A stretch of 64,000 nt of DNA from Acinetobacter sp. YWS30-1 (GCF_033558715.1 NZ_CP114606.1:868001-932000), one strand, 5' to 3'. Counted from the stretch's first letter, positions 45,329 to 55,650 are shown. Notes: a model not told the origin generated them from the sequence alone. Translations and numbers: made by a program.

Positions 45329-46366
45329 TTAATTGAAAGGAATGAGTTTATCAGCAAGTGGATTTTTTAGGGTCTGTGTCTTGGCCAGGAAAGGCAAATA
45401 ATGTTGGGCAACCTGTTTCTCTGCTTCCAGAATCGGCATATGACCAACATTATTTAAAATTACCGGAGTTTCAGCACGTTTCAATAAAGAATATAGCTCT
45501 TTCACCACTTCGACATTAATAATTCGATCCTGTTTTCCCCATAAAATTAAAGTCGGGGCTTCCACTGTACGGGTCAGACGGGCAAAGGTATCAGGCGTAT
45601 ACAGCCGGTTGAGCATTACCACCTGATCAATCGATTTGCTGGTTTGTTCCGAACGGGCAATCAACAGTTTTTCCTGCGCATGTCTTAACTGGTAAGGCAT
45701 CGCTGGTGGATTCTGCATCAGCTGTTTGGAGACATCTTCCAGATCGCCCGGTTTACTGACAATCAGATCTTTGAGCGCATGTGGGTCTTTGGTATAAGGC
45801 GTATTGCCCATTTTATAGATGCCGGCACTATTTACTAGAAACAGGCTTTGGGTATCGAAAGGGTATTGGGATGCATAAACTGTCGCAATTGAACCGCCCA
45901 AAGAATGACCGGCCACATGCAGATTTTTTTCAATCTTCAGGGTTTCGACAAAAGTACGTAATTGCGAAGTGACATTGGGTACAGACAAATCAAAATCTGC
46001 TGGAACTCGAGTATCGCCATTGCTCGGCAAATCTGGAATGATGACATGATAATACGGAGTCAAAAACTGGGCGACACGATTCCAATTGTCGCGTGTGCCT
46101 GCTAGGCCATGAATCAGGATAATCGAGGGTTTGTTTTTTGCACCGCCTTCGCTATAACTCCAAGTCACATCCCCGACTTTCAAGGTTTTGGATTGTAGAC
46201 CCGCCTGGATGCGTTGCTGGCTCAGGTAAAGCTGTAAAACTTCGGCAGATTTGGCTTTCGGCGGCGTAAACAGATATTGGCTATGGCTCAGGCTAGATAG
46301 GCTGAGACCCAGAGCGACTAAAGTGGAATAGATAATTTTTGAGCGCAATTTTATTATTTTCTTCAT
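45329..46366 (-). CDS. Secreted alpha/beta hydrolase (lipase/esterase-like)
   Basis: From the ATG at 46366 (345 residues; AGGGGA 8 bases upstream) the protein starts with a basic region and hydrophobic signal sequence ending near SLSHS. IILIHGLAGTRDNW gives the oxyanion loop, GHSLGG (Ser155) the nucleophile, and NNVGHMP the catalytic histidine, with the Asp in WGKQDRI. It probably acts on esters in the periplasm or outside the cell, perhaps lipids. The downstream helical protein gene likely belongs to the same unit. Confidence 0.85.
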   Translation of the reverse strand: MKKIIKLRSKIIYSTLVALGLSLSSLSHSQYLFTPPKAKSAEVLQLYLSQQRIQAGLQSKTLKVGDVTWSYSEGGAKNKPSIILIHGLAGTRDNWNRVAQFLTPYYHVIIPDLPSNGDTRVPADFDLSVPNVTSQLRTFVETLKIEKNLHVAGHSLGGSIATVYASQYPFDTQSLFLVNSAGIYKMGNTPYTKDPHALKDLIVSKPGDLEDVSKQLMQNPPAMPYQLRHAQEKLLIARSEQTSKSIDQVVMLNRLYTPDTFARLTRTVEAPTLILWGKQDRIINVEVVKELYSLLKRAETPVILNNVGHMPILEAEKQVAQHYLPFLAKTQTLKNPLADKLIPFN

Positions 46367-46674
46367 TAGCACTGTCCCCTGAAAAAACTGAGCAAAAACG
46401 CTCAAAATACTTCCGTGTTATCGATTTGCAATTTATAGATGAATCAAATCGTAATCTTTCACTTATTTTAAAGCATTCCTTAATATTGTACATCTGTTAA
46501 TTATTAGCTTGAGCAGAAAAAATGCCCAAAAAACGTGATGAACTTCACAGAAAAATTCCCAGAACAATAAATCATCAAAGAGCTAAAAATTTTACAGCTA
46601 ATTTTTTTTGCAAGTGACATTCAAAAAATCTAGCAGTAAGATATTCCCACTAAAAACATCGATGGTAAAAAAGA

Positions 46675-47289
46675 ATGCTCACAGCTCAGGAAGCTATAGA
46701 TCGTCTTAAAAAGGGTAACCAGCGCTTTGTCAATGGTGAAACGCAGCATTTAAAATTATTATCGCATCAGCAACGTGCTGAGATGGCAGAAAGTCAGGAA
46801 CCATTTGCTATTGTTTTAGGATGTTCAGATTCACGTGTACCCGCAGAAATGGTTTTTGACCAAGGGTTAGGTGATCTGTTTGTCATTCGGGTAGCAGGTA
46901 ATATTGTTGCACCGTCTCAAGTCGGCAGTGTCGAATTCGCAGCAGAAAGTTTTGGCTGTCCGGTTGTGATTGTTTTGGGTCATACGCATTGTGGCGCTAT
47001 TCATTCAACAATTGAAGCATTAACCAATCCGGCAACACCGCCATCTGCAAATCTGATGTCAATCGTGAACCGTGTACGTCCATCAGTTGAAATTCTAATG
47101 CAGACTGAACTGAAAGATGACCTGAATAAACTGTCTAAACATGCAGTGCGCTCTAATGTGTTTGCTTCAGTAAACCAATTACGTCATGGTTCTGCAGTTC
47201 TGGAAAGCCTGATTGCTAAAGGTAAGCTACAGGTGATTGGTGCAGAATATTCACTTGAAACCGGTGAAGTAACTTTCTTTGACTTCTAA
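46675..47289 (+). CDS. Beta-class carbonic anhydrase
   Basis: This cytoplasmic zinc enzyme interconverts CO2 and bicarbonate. Zinc ligands are C50, H103 and C106 (GCSDSRVP and GHTHCGAI), with the catalytic Asp52-Arg54 dyad. Its 204 residues match the CynT/Can group. With the alpha-class enzyme at 13958 the organism has CO2 hydration in both cytoplasm and periplasm. It is a single gene. Confidence 0.95.
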   Translation: MLTAQEAIDRLKKGNQRFVNGETQHLKLLSHQQRAEMAESQEPFAIVLGCSDSRVPAEMVFDQGLGDLFVIRVAGNIVAPSQVGSVEFAAESFGCPVVIVLGHTHCGAIHSTIEALTNPATPPSANLMSIVNRVRPSVEILMQTELKDDLNKLSKHAVRSNVFASVNQLRHGSAVLESLIAKGKLQVIGAEYSLETGEVTFFDF

Positions 47290-47312
47290 GGAAACTTTAA
47301 GATTTGATTCAG

Positions 47313-47340
47313 TTAAAGGCGCCTTAGAGGGCGCCTTTAA
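47313..47340 (+). terminator. Terminator of the beta-carbonic anhydrase gene
   Basis: TTAAAGGCGCC / GGCGCCTTTAA form a strong stem. The right half encodes the last codons of the convergent tesA gene, so the terminator overlaps that coding sequence. Confidence 0.75.
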
Positions 47341-47953
47341 TATAAGGATAAGCATTATTTAATAAAATAGACTGGGCTTTGGTGTTGGGATGAATCTGAT
47401 CCTGTTGCATCAGACTTTTATTACCAGCGACGCCTTGCATAAAGAAGGGTAGTAGTTTGACCTTATACTGCTGACTGACCACCTTATAGTTATTTTCAAA
47501 AGCCTTACTATATGCCTGGCCATAATTTGGTGGCATTTTCATTCCAAAAACAACCACATTCGCCTTGGCTTTCTGACTTTGTTGTACCAGAGCTGCTAAA
47601 TTTTTTTGAATCATTTGGGGTGGCTGTCCACGCAGGCCATCATTCCCGCCAAGCTCAATCACCACAATATCTGGACGGTGCGTCTGTAGCAGTTTCGGCA
47701 GCCTTGCCAAGGCACCACTGGTGGTTTCACCGCTCACACTTGCATTGACCACTTTATGCTGTTTCGGATAGTGTTGGTCCAAACGCTTTTGTAATAAATG
47801 TACCCAACCTTGCTGTGGTTGCATGCCATAACCAGCACTTATACTGTCACCCACAATCATAATGGTCTTTGCCGACAGACTAAAAGGAATCAGGCACAGT
47901 CCAAAGAATACCAGGCAAGGCAATACACGATTTTTCTGATTTAGATCTTTCAT
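47324..47953 (-). CDS. tesA: TesA-type SGNH esterase/thioesterase
   Basis: A signal peptide (CLVFFGLCLIPFSLSAK) leads to a periplasmic GDSL enzyme: block I MIVGDSISAGYG (Ser37), block III ELGGNDGLRG, block V DQIHPNTKAQ. These fit TesA, a multifunctional acyl-CoA thioesterase/lysophospholipase. It is divergent from ybbA-ybbP, the same layout as in E. coli. I start at the ATG at 47953; a GTG at 47962 is possible. Confidence 0.88.
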   Translation of the reverse strand: MKDLNQKNRVLPCLVFFGLCLIPFSLSAKTIMIVGDSISAGYGMQPQQGWVHLLQKRLDQHYPKQHKVVNASVSGETTSGALARLPKLLQTHRPDIVVIELGGNDGLRGQPPQMIQKNLAALVQQSQKAKANVVVFGMKMPPNYGQAYSKAFENNYKVVSQQYKVKLLPFFMQGVAGNKSLMQQDQIHPNTKAQSILLNNAYPYIKGAL

Positions 47954-47964
47954 ATAGGACACGT

Positions 47965-48690
47965 ATGATTCAAAGCAGCAACGATTCGACCATCATGCCA
48001 CAAGCGATTATTTCTGCCCAGAAATTGACACAAAAGATACAACTTTCACAAAAACAACTGACTATTTTTGAAGATCTTTCGCTGGAAATTTTGACTGGAG
48101 AACAGGTCGCCATTACCGGACGTTCCGGTTCAGGAAAGTCGACTTTACTGGGCATTTTGGCCACTTTGGATCAGGCCAGTGCCGGGCAGTTAACGGTTTG
48201 TGGGGAGCTGGTATCGAGCTTGAATGAAGAACAGCGTGCTTTAGTCCGGCTAAAAAATATTGGCTTTGTATTTCAGTCTTTCCAGCTTTTACCTCATCTT
48301 ACTGCGCTTGAAAATGTCATGCTGCCTTTACGTTTACAGCTAGATTTTAAATATAGTGATGCCGAACAAAAGGCGCTGGCATTGCTACAAAAGGTCGGAT
48401 TAGACCGTCAGGCTCAGCAAACACCAAAAGTACTGTCGGGTGGGGAGCAGCAACGTGTCGCCATTGCCCGCGCATTGGTCAGTGAACCCAAAATCATTTT
48501 TGCTGATGAACCGACAGGTAATCTGGATGGGGAAACTGCCCAAGAAATCGAACAGCTGCTCTTTCAGTTGAATCGTGAATTAGGCACTACGCTGGTTCTG
48601 GTTACCCATGATCCTGATCTGGCCCGACAATGCCAGCGTCATTTTGGACTGGTCAATGGTCAGCTGATTGAACATGCGAGTGGAGGCTGA
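47965..48690 (+). CDS. ybbA: ABC transporter ATPase YbbA
   Basis: This LolD/MacB-like ATP-binding subunit shows Walker [10 protein letters not shown] (52-60), Q-loop [11 protein letters not shown], signature [15 protein letters not shown], Walker [14 protein letters not shown] and the switch HDPD. It pairs with the membrane protein YbbP encoded next, the gap between them being one base. AGGA lies 5 bases before the ATG. The E. coli homologues lie beside tesA, as here. Confidence 0.92.
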   Translation: MIQSSNDSTIMPQAIISAQKLTQKIQLSQKQLTIFEDLSLEILTGEQVAITGRSGSGKSTLLGILATLDQASAGQLTVCGELVSSLNEEQRALVRLKNIGFVFQSFQLLPHLTALENVMLPLRLQLDFKYSDAEQKALALLQKVGLDRQAQQTPKVLSGGEQQRVAIARALVSEPKIIFADEPTGNLDGETAQEIEQLLFQLNRELGTTLVLVTHDPDLARQCQRHFGLVNGQLIEHASGG

Positions 48691-48691
48691 T

Positions 48692-51187
48692 ATGCAGCAT
48701 CTGTTTCGTCCTTTACTCAGACAAAGTTTTAATACGACAGGGATTTATCTGTTGATTATTGCTTTGACCTTAGCCATTAGCGCCACAACGGCGCTCAAGT
48801 TCAGTAATGAACAGATTCAGAACGCCGTTGCTTTACAGGCAGCTGAAATGCTGGCGGGAGATTTGGTACTTTCTGATAATGAGCCGCTAGCTCAGGAATG
48901 GCGTGATCAGGCCAGGCAGCTCGATTTACAGCAATCTGAAGTCACATTTTTCAGTACGATGGCTTATACCAATGATCAGTTTGTCATGGTCAATGTTAAG
49001 GCTATTGATCAGGCTTTTCCTTTACGAGGAGAGCTACGGGTTCAGCCTGCAGCAGATAAAATCCAAGCGGGGGAAATCTGGCTGAGTTCACGGGCCATGG
49101 ATCTGCTCAAGGTCAAACTGGGTGATGAACTGAATATCGCCGATGCCAAATTTAAGGTTACTGCAAAAATTGAGCAGGATTCTAATCAGGAGCTGGGTTT
49201 TTCTGGCTTTTCGCCGACTGTGATTATTGCTCAATCAGAAGTGGCGCGCACCAATGCGATTCAGGTCGGTAGCCGGATTGATTACCGCTTATTAATGGCA
49301 GGCAATCCAGCCGATACCCGGCAATATGAAACCTGGTTCAAGCAAAAGATAAAATCTGAAAATGGAACTTCAGGTGAAGCAGATGCTGAGGTTGAGGGAC
49401 AAGAACTGGAACAGCAGGGCAGTCTACGCTTGCGTAATGCAAGCGAAGGCAATACCCGTTTAATGAAACCAATTGCCAATCTGGATACTTTTCTGCAACT
49501 GGCCAATATTCTCACCATTTTATTATGCGGGATTGCCATTGCTTTAACCGCACAACGCTATGTACAGCAGAACCAGGATCATATTGCCCTGATGCGTTGT
49601 ATTGGCGCGACCAAAAATCAGATTCTGGCCGCTTATCTGGCTTTGCTGGGTTTAGTGCTTTTAATCGCCATGCTGATTGGTAGCGTGATAGGTGTTGCAT
49701 TAGGTTATGGCTTGCTGCAACTCATGCTACAGCTGATTCCAAACTTGCAGCTTGAGTTCTCTGCTACGGCGATGCTGCTGGGGCCCTTGCCAATTGCCAT
49801 GCTGACCAGTGCAGTGGTGTTACTGGGCTTTGTCATGCCGAGTCTGTTTCAACTCTTAAATACTCCTCCGATTCGGGTCATTCGTCAGCAGGAAAAATCC
49901 GTCCATTCGATGTTGTGGATGTTACTGACCGGAACCTTAAGTCTGATTATTTTCAGTGTGATTTTAACGGAAAATATCGTGCTGACAGCTTGGGTGATTG
50001 GGGCCATTATTCTGCTTTGTGCTGTTCTGTATTTTACGGTCTGGAGTATTTTAAAACTGCTGCGTAATCTGAAATTCAATCTATCTGCCTATGTACGGAC
50101 ACCGTATCAGACCGCTTTACAGATTACTGCCTTAGCTTTAGGACTCAGTTTGATTAGTGTGCTGGCTGTACTGCGTACAGATTTACTTGATCGATGGCAG
50201 CAACAGTTGCCGGAAGGGACACCCAACCAGTTTGTCTATGGTCTGCCGCCTTTTGATATGCCTGACTTAAAAGCTCAGTTAGAACAGAATGGCTGGAAAA
50301 GCACGCCGCTTTATCCCAATATTCGCGGGCGTCTGGTAGCGAAAAATGATCATCCTTTTGCTGCTGAACTGGTCAAAAAGAGTAATACCTTAAGACGTGA
50401 ACTGAATCTGACCCAGTCGGATCGCTATCCTCAGGATAATGTCATTGTGCAAGGGGAGGCAGGATTGAAACAGCCGGGTGAGGTTTCGGTCGAAGCCAAT
50501 ACTGCACAAGAGCTGGGCATCAAACTGGGAGATAAGCTCAGCTTTAGCCTGCCTGAAGGCATACTCGAAGCCAAAGTGGTGAATCTCAGAACGGTAGAGT
50601 GGGAGAGTTTTAGTCCAAACTTCTTCTTTATCTTTGCACCGAATACTATGGATGCCAATGCGGGCAGTTATCTGGGCAGCTTCTATGTACCGGAAACAGA
50701 CAAAGATAAACTGGTGAATCTGGTTCAGCGTTTTTCGAATACGGTATTTATTGATGTCAGCCTGATTCTGGAAGAAATCAAACGAATTGTGAATGTGCTG
50801 GTACAGATCATTACCATTCTGGCTGTGCTGGTCAGTGTATCCGGTTTTCTGGTACTGATGGCCTGTCTAAACCTGCTCATGGATGAACGTAAACGTGAAG
50901 TGGCTTTGCTCCGGTCTTTTGGTAGTTCCAAACAGAAGCTGAAAACCATGATGAGTCTGGAAATCGGTTTTATCGGACTATTCGCCGGTATTGTTTCATG
51001 TCTGTTTGCAGAAGTGATCAGCGCCATTGCCAGCTATAAGATGGATCTGATCATTCAGCCCCATTGGGAAATCTGGATTATCCTGCCTGTATTTATGACT
51101 GTGTTATGTACCCTGATCGGGCGTTATCGTCTGAGTTATCTTTCCGAGATTCCGCCCTTGCAAAGCCTGCGTGAGATGAATCAATAA
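48692..51187 (+). CDS. ybbP: FtsX-like ABC transporter permease YbbP
   Basis: This 831-residue permease has an N-terminal membrane helix, large periplasmic segments, and FtsX-type four-helix domains at about 255-410 and 700-820 (VSGFLVLMACLNLLMDERKREVALLRSFG is typical). It works with YbbA; the likely role is moving or inserting a lipid or hydrophobic compound at the outer leaflet, but the substrate is not established. The start ATG at 48692 has GGAGG 5 bases upstream; a TTG 8 codons earlier overlaps ybbA and is less likely. Confidence 0.92.
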   Translation: MQHLFRPLLRQSFNTTGIYLLIIALTLAISATTALKFSNEQIQNAVALQAAEMLAGDLVLSDNEPLAQEWRDQARQLDLQQSEVTFFSTMAYTNDQFVMVNVKAIDQAFPLRGELRVQPAADKIQAGEIWLSSRAMDLLKVKLGDELNIADAKFKVTAKIEQDSNQELGFSGFSPTVIIAQSEVARTNAIQVGSRIDYRLLMAGNPADTRQYETWFKQKIKSENGTSGEADAEVEGQELEQQGSLRLRNASEGNTRLMKPIANLDTFLQLANILTILLCGIAIALTAQRYVQQNQDHIALMRCIGATKNQILAAYLALLGLVLLIAMLIGSVIGVALGYGLLQLMLQLIPNLQLEFSATAMLLGPLPIAMLTSAVVLLGFVMPSLFQLLNTPPIRVIRQQEKSVHSMLWMLLTGTLSLIIFSVILTENIVLTAWVIGAIILLCAVLYFTVWSILKLLRNLKFNLSAYVRTPYQTALQITALALGLSLISVLAVLRTDLLDRWQQQLPEGTPNQFVYGLPPFDMPDLKAQLEQNGWKSTPLYPNIRGRLVAKNDHPFAAELVKKSNTLRRELNLTQSDRYPQDNVIVQGEAGLKQPGEVSVEANTAQELGIKLGDKLSFSLPEGILEAKVVNLRTVEWESFSPNFFFIFAPNTMDANAGSYLGSFYVPETDKDKLVNLVQRFSNTVFIDVSLILEEIKRIVNVLVQIITILAVLVSVSGFLVLMACLNLLMDERKREVALLRSFGSSKQKLKTMMSLEIGFIGLFAGIVSCLFAEVISAIASYKMDLIIQPHWEIWIILPVFMTVLCTLIGRYRLSYLSEIPPLQSLREMNQ

Positions 51188-51190
51188 GAT

Positions 51191-52021
51191 TTATCTTACG
51201 GGTTGATCCGCCAACTGCTGTTGTAGCATTTGTAAAATTTCTTGCCAGAATGGGCGGATCGGTTCAAGCAGGGCCAGATTATATTGATACAGTACGACAC
51301 AGGCAGCGACGCCGAACAGTAAGGCAACCAGACTGACTAGACGGCCACGCTGCATTTTCTGACCGAGATACCAGAGCGCTGTCAGTCCGGCCCCCATGAT
51401 CATGCCGCCAATATGTGCGGCATTGTTAATTCCGCTAATCATAAAGCCCATCGCCAGGTTAAGGCCCATGATCATTACGAGCGTCTTTTTATCCAGAATA
51501 AAAGGCTGACGGGGCAACATTGGCAGTAAAGATAGAACAGTCAGGGAGGCACCGAGACCCATGACTGCACCCGAAGCACCCGCACTAACACCCGGCAATA
51601 AGCCAGGATTGGCTACACCGCCTTCGATTAAGGCATAACTGTCCTGGATACTCATATAGCCACTGAGCAAGCTACCCATCAGGCCGGCACAAATATAAAG
51701 ACCTGTAAAATAGACCCGGCCAAAAATTTGTTCAGCGACACTACCAAAAATATACAGTGCCCACATATTCAACATCAGGTGAATTAAGCCAAAATGAAAA
51801 AACATGCTACTAAACAGGCGTATGGGTTCCGCTAAATACGTTAAAGGTGCATAATCTGCTCCCCAGCGAATGGCATCTGGAGAACTTGGCTGTGTGATGT
51901 CTATTCCATTCAGAACCTGCCAGCCAAACAGGCCGACATTGATACAGATCAGGAGTGCGGTCATCCACCAGAGCTGCATTTCCAGTTTGCGATGTGTTGT
52001 TGGGGGAGAATATTCAGGCAT
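51191..52021 (-). CDS. Rhomboid-family intramembrane protease
   Basis: A 276-residue protein with about six to seven membrane helices. The catalytic serine is Ser150 in SAGASGAVMG and the histidine H203 in NNAAHIGGMIMG; FHFGLIHLMLNMWALYIFG (75-93) is the conserved helix-2 region. It converges on ybbP with only 3 bases between stops. It is a different subgroup from the rhomboid at 39329. Confidence 0.9.
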   Translation of the reverse strand: MPEYSPPTTHRKLEMQLWWMTALLICINVGLFGWQVLNGIDITQPSSPDAIRWGADYAPLTYLAEPIRLFSSMFFHFGLIHLMLNMWALYIFGSVAEQIFGRVYFTGLYICAGLMGSLLSGYMSIQDSYALIEGGVANPGLLPGVSAGASGAVMGLGASLTVLSLLPMLPRQPFILDKKTLVMIMGLNLAMGFMISGINNAAHIGGMIMGAGLTALWYLGQKMQRGRLVSLVALLFGVAACVVLYQYNLALLEPIRPFWQEILQMLQQQLADQPVR

Positions 52022-52098
52022 GCTATTTTTTTGCTGTGATTGTATATTTCGAATAAGCTTAACACGAAAAATTGAATTTTCAGGAGTAACGCACTGAC

Positions 52099-52773
52099 AT
52101 GAAAGCCTTTCTGACCCGCACCCTTCTCGTGATTGTCAGTGTGATTCTACTTGTTCAACTGTGGATTTTTGCAAGTTTAGCCTGGTGGCGGACCAATCCG
52201 GTGAATACCACCATGATGATGCGGATCGATTATTGGACTGAACCCTCCAAACCCATTCAACATCAGTGGCGCCCTTATGATGAAATCAGTACCAATCTCA
52301 AGCGGGCGGTAGTGACTGCAGAAGATGGAAAATTCATGCACCATCATGGCTTTGACTGGGATGGTATTCAGACTGCGCTCAGCCGTAACAAGAATGAAGG
52401 CCGTGTCGTGGCAGGGGGGTCAACCATTTCCCAGCAGCTGGCTAAAAACCTGTTCCTTGTCAACAAGCGTTCATTCCTGCGTAAAGGTCAGGAAGCTGTC
52501 GCGACCTGGATGATGGAACGCATGTGGTCTAAAGAGCGTATTCTGGAAGTGTATTTAAACTCGATTGAGTTTGGAGACAATATCTATGGAGCAGAAGCGG
52601 CAGCCAAACATTATTTTGGTAAGACTGCAGAGAGCCTGACCCGTGATCAGGCCATCTTCCTGGCAGCGATTCTCACCAATCCAAAATATTTTGAAGATCA
52701 TCGTAATGCATCTGCACTAAAAGCACGTAAACGTATGATTCAGCGTTATATGCGCTATGCTGAAATCCCTTAA
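52099..52773 (+). CDS. mtgA: Monofunctional peptidoglycan glycosyltransferase
   Basis: This inner-membrane-anchored GT51 enzyme polymerises lipid II into glycan strands. One N-terminal transmembrane helix (about 8-28) precedes the catalytic glutamate E75 in [15 protein letters not shown] and the motif [15 protein letters not shown], then the [19 protein letters not shown] block. No transpeptidase domain is present. The length of 224 residues is normal for MtgA. Confidence 0.95.
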   Translation: MKAFLTRTLLVIVSVILLVQLWIFASLAWWRTNPVNTTMMMRIDYWTEPSKPIQHQWRPYDEISTNLKRAVVTAEDGKFMHHHGFDWDGIQTALSRNKNEGRVVAGGSTISQQLAKNLFLVNKRSFLRKGQEAVATWMMERMWSKERILEVYLNSIEFGDNIYGAEAAAKHYFGKTAESLTRDQAIFLAAILTNPKYFEDHRNASALKARKRMIQRYMRYAEIP

Positions 52774-52789
52774 ATAAAAATATCAAGAT

Positions 52790-52815
52790 AAAGCCCAAAT
52801 ATTTGGGCTTTTTTT
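52790..52815 (+). terminator. Terminator of mtgA
   Basis: AAGCCCAAAT / ATTTGGGCTT with flanking A and T runs lies just after the mtgA stop. Confidence 0.88.
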
Positions 52816-52884
52816 ATGAAAATGTCATTAATTTGAAGCATACTAAAAGCAATAAGCAAGACTTGAAAATAGCGTAGGTTTGAT

Positions 52885-54966
52885 ATGAATACGGCAGCCA
52901 GTACGACTTCGGCACCAACCGAATATACTTATAATGATCGTTACATTAATCGTGAACTGTCTATTCTGGATTTCCATTTGCGAGTGCTGGAACAGGCGGT
53001 TGATCCTCTGCATCCTTTGCTGGAACGCATGAATTTTCTACTGATCTTTTCACGTAATCTGGATGAGTTTTTTGAAATTCGTGTGGCTGGCGTCATGGAA
53101 CAACTGGATTTGGGCAATGAAAGCCGCAGTCCAGATGGTTTGACGCCAAAACAAGTATTAGAGCAGATTGCCGAAACTGCACATGCCGCCATTGAACGTC
53201 AGTACCGTATTTTAAATGAAGAGATTTTGCCTAAACTGCGTGAGGAAGATATCTGCTTCTTGCGCCGTGGAGAGCTAACACCGGCACAATCGGCCTGGGT
53301 GAAAAAATATTTTCAGGAACAGGTTGCTCCAGTTCTTACGCCTATTAGCCTTGATCCGGCACATCCATTCCCACGTCTGGTGAATAAATCCCTGAATTTT
53401 ATTGTGACACTCGAAGGGAAAGATGCCTTTGGCCGTCAGATTGATCTTGCGGTTGTTCCTGCGCCACGTTCATTGCCACGTGTTGTGCGTTTACCGGATG
53501 AACTGACTGATGGTAAAGAACATCATGTGATGTTATCCGCCATCATTCATGAACATGTGTCTGACCTGTTCCCGGGCATGACCGCGACTGGCTGCTATCA
53601 GTTCCGTGTTACCCGGAATGCCGATCTGGCCTTAAATGAAGATGTTGAAGACCTGGCCAAAGCCTTAAAAGGCGAGCTAAGTTCGCGCCGTTTTGGTCGT
53701 GCAGTCCGTCTGGAAGTGACTGAAAATTGTCCGCAGCATATTTATGAATATCTGCTGGAAGAATTTGATCTGGATGAAGAACAGCTCTATAAAGTGGCAG
53801 GACCGGTTAATCTGGCGCGGTTACTGTCCAACTTCAAACGTCCACATTTACGTTATGATTCACATACGCCAATTCTGCCTAAAGTACTGAAGAAATCTGA
53901 AAATGTTTTCAGTGCCATGCAGAAGCAGGATATTTTGCTACATCATCCATTTGAATCTTTTGCACCAGTGATTACGCTGTTACGTGAAGCGGCACGTGAC
54001 CCTCAGGTACTGGCAATCAAGCAGACATTGTATCGTAGTGGTCCAGATTCCGAGATCGTGCAGGTGCTGGCAGAAGCGGCCCGTAACGGTAAGGAAGTGA
54101 CTGCAGTCATCGAGCTGCGTGCACGTTTTGATGAAGAATCTAATATTGCAGTTGCCAATGTGCTGCAAGAAGCGGGTGCTGTCGTGGTCTATGGCATTGT
54201 TGGTTATAAAACCCATGCCAAAATGATTCTGGTGGTACGCCGAGAAAATAACAAGTTGGTGCGTTATGTGCATCTGGGAACCGGGAATTATCATGCGGGC
54301 AATGCACGGATTTATACAGATTATGGCTTGTTAACCACAGACAAGGATCTGTGTGAAGATGTGCATCGTATCTTCCAGGAATTGACCGGAATGGGGAAAA
54401 TGGCCAAGCTGAAAAAGCTGCTCCATGCACCATTTACATTGCATGCCCAGCTCATCAACTATATTGATAATGAAATTGCCAATGCCAAAGCGGGCAAGAA
54501 AGCCCAGATCATCGTGAAGGTCAATGCTTTAACTGAGCTGCAACTGATCAATAAACTTTATGAAGCTTCTCAAGCAGGTGTACAGATTGATCTGATTATC
54601 CGCTCGATTTGCTGTCTGCGTCCAGGCTTGCCGGGACTTTCAGAGAATATTCGGGTACGTTCAATCGTCGGCCGTTTCCTGGAACATACGCGCGTATTTT
54701 ATTTTAGCAATAATGGCAATTCCCGCATTTATTGCTCAAGCGCAGACTGGATGGATCGTAACCTGTTTAATCGTGTAGAAGCCTGTTTTCCGATTGAAGA
54801 TGAAGCATTAAAGAAACGCATTTACCAGCAAGGCTTATTAAATTACCTGAAAGACAATCAGCAGGCCTGGTTGTTACAGGGAGATGGAACCTGGGTGCGT
54901 GCCCAAGTCGCTGAAGGTGAACAACCACATAATGCACAGCGTACCTTGCTGGAAACCTTTAAATAA
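52885..54966 (+). CDS. ppk1: Polyphosphate kinase 1
   Basis: This enzyme makes inorganic polyphosphate from ATP. All four domains are present in 693 residues: N-terminal helices ([12 protein letters not shown]), head domain, and two phospholipase-D-like catalytic domains. The autophosphorylated histidine is H444 in [11 protein letters not shown], and LGTGNYHAG and [15 protein letters not shown] are conserved catalytic blocks. The exopolyphosphatase gene often paired with it is absent. A weak TGTCA-containing sequence upstream does not qualify as a Pho box. Confidence 0.97.
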   Translation: MNTAASTTSAPTEYTYNDRYINRELSILDFHLRVLEQAVDPLHPLLERMNFLLIFSRNLDEFFEIRVAGVMEQLDLGNESRSPDGLTPKQVLEQIAETAHAAIERQYRILNEEILPKLREEDICFLRRGELTPAQSAWVKKYFQEQVAPVLTPISLDPAHPFPRLVNKSLNFIVTLEGKDAFGRQIDLAVVPAPRSLPRVVRLPDELTDGKEHHVMLSAIIHEHVSDLFPGMTATGCYQFRVTRNADLALNEDVEDLAKALKGELSSRRFGRAVRLEVTENCPQHIYEYLLEEFDLDEEQLYKVAGPVNLARLLSNFKRPHLRYDSHTPILPKVLKKSENVFSAMQKQDILLHHPFESFAPVITLLREAARDPQVLAIKQTLYRSGPDSEIVQVLAEAARNGKEVTAVIELRARFDEESNIAVANVLQEAGAVVVYGIVGYKTHAKMILVVRRENNKLVRYVHLGTGNYHAGNARIYTDYGLLTTDKDLCEDVHRIFQELTGMGKMAKLKKLLHAPFTLHAQLINYIDNEIANAKAGKKAQIIVKVNALTELQLINKLYEASQAGVQIDLIIRSICCLRPGLPGLSENIRVRSIVGRFLEHTRVFYFSNNGNSRIYCSSADWMDRNLFNRVEACFPIEDEALKKRIYQQGLLNYLKDNQQAWLLQGDGTWVRAQVAEGEQPHNAQRTLLETFK

Positions 54967-54978
54967 CTCAAAAAAACT

Positions 54979-55006
54979 AAAAAGGCTGATGATTCAGCCT
55001 TTTTTA
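54979..55006. terminator. Bidirectional terminator between ppk1 and the regulator gene
   Basis: AAAAAGGCTGA / TCAGCCTTTTT around a short loop, with A and T runs on the outside, lies between two convergent genes. Confidence 0.88.
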
Positions 55007-55013
55007 TACCCTA

Positions 55014-55610
55014 TTAGGTTTGGAAACCAGTTAATGGCTTCACGAGCTTTTGATAGATTCTGCGAATAGCAGCATAAATCTGGTAATCGTGCAGACTTAA
55101 TCTGTTTTGAATTTCGGCCAAAGTCAGGTCTTGGCTGAAATACTTTAACATCTGTACTTCAGTCTGATTTAAAAGATGTATCTTTGTTTCCTGACTCACT
55201 AAATAACGGGCTAATTCAGGATGTAAATAGGAACCGCCACGTAGAATGATTTTCAGGCTTGCCACTATTTTCGAAACAGGATGCGAAGCAATCAGATATC
55301 GATCCACGCCAGATGACAAGAATAAATCGATCATTTCAAGTGAATCATCAGCTAAAACTATAATCAGATGAGGAATCTGGATTCGTGCTTGAATTACATT
55401 AAGATTCTTAAGTTGTGCTTTCTCATGAATCTCATATAACACGAGATTGGGAAGATACTGTTCAATATGGGATTGAGCAGACAGATGATCGGTATAGGAC
55501 AGCATATCCGGTTGATAACCGAGCTGTAGCAATGCAAGATCAAGATTGGAAGAGAGCGGGGGGGGATAAGGTTGCACCAATAATACGGGTGCGGGCAAAA
55601 ATGAGGCCAA
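55014..55610 (-). CDS. Atypical response regulator with LuxR-type DNA-binding domain
   Basis: Residues about 8-125 have the alternating strand/helix pattern of a receiver domain, but the acidic pair after strand 1 is replaced (LLVQPYPP), the phospho-acceptor position reads LVLYE (Glu60), and the strand-5 lysine is absent (DRYLIAS). Phosphorylation is therefore unlikely. Residues about 145-195 (LLNQTEVQMLKYFSQDLTLAEI...RRIYQKLV) form a NarL/FixJ-type helix-turn-helix. No sensor kinase is adjacent. The start is TTG behind AGGA. A palindromic operator candidate identical to one at 38125 lies 20 bases upstream, hinting at autoregulation. Confidence 0.75.
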   Translation of the reverse strand: MASFLPAPVLLVQPYPPPLSSNLDLALLQLGYQPDMLSYTDHLSAQSHIEQYLPNLVLYEIHEKAQLKNLNVIQARIQIPHLIIVLADDSLEMIDLFLSSGVDRYLIASHPVSKIVASLKIILRGGSYLHPELARYLVSQETKIHLLNQTEVQMLKYFSQDLTLAEIQNRLSLHDYQIYAAIRRIYQKLVKPLTGFQT

Positions 55611-55630
55611 AGAAATCTTATCCTGAGAGT

Positions 55631-55650
55631 AATTAATATACAGATGTATT
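55631..55650 (-). promoter_or_regulatory. Candidate operator upstream of the atypical regulator
   Basis: AATTAATATACAGATGTAT (55631-55649) is identical to 38125-38143 and includes the near-palindrome TATACAGATGTATT. It sits 20 bases before the TTG start. Confidence 0.55.

Noticed and set aside
52823..52840. Possible Pho box upstream of ppk1
   Set aside because: One TGTCA is present, but the element 11 bases later is TGAAG, not TGTCA, so the direct-repeat pattern fails.
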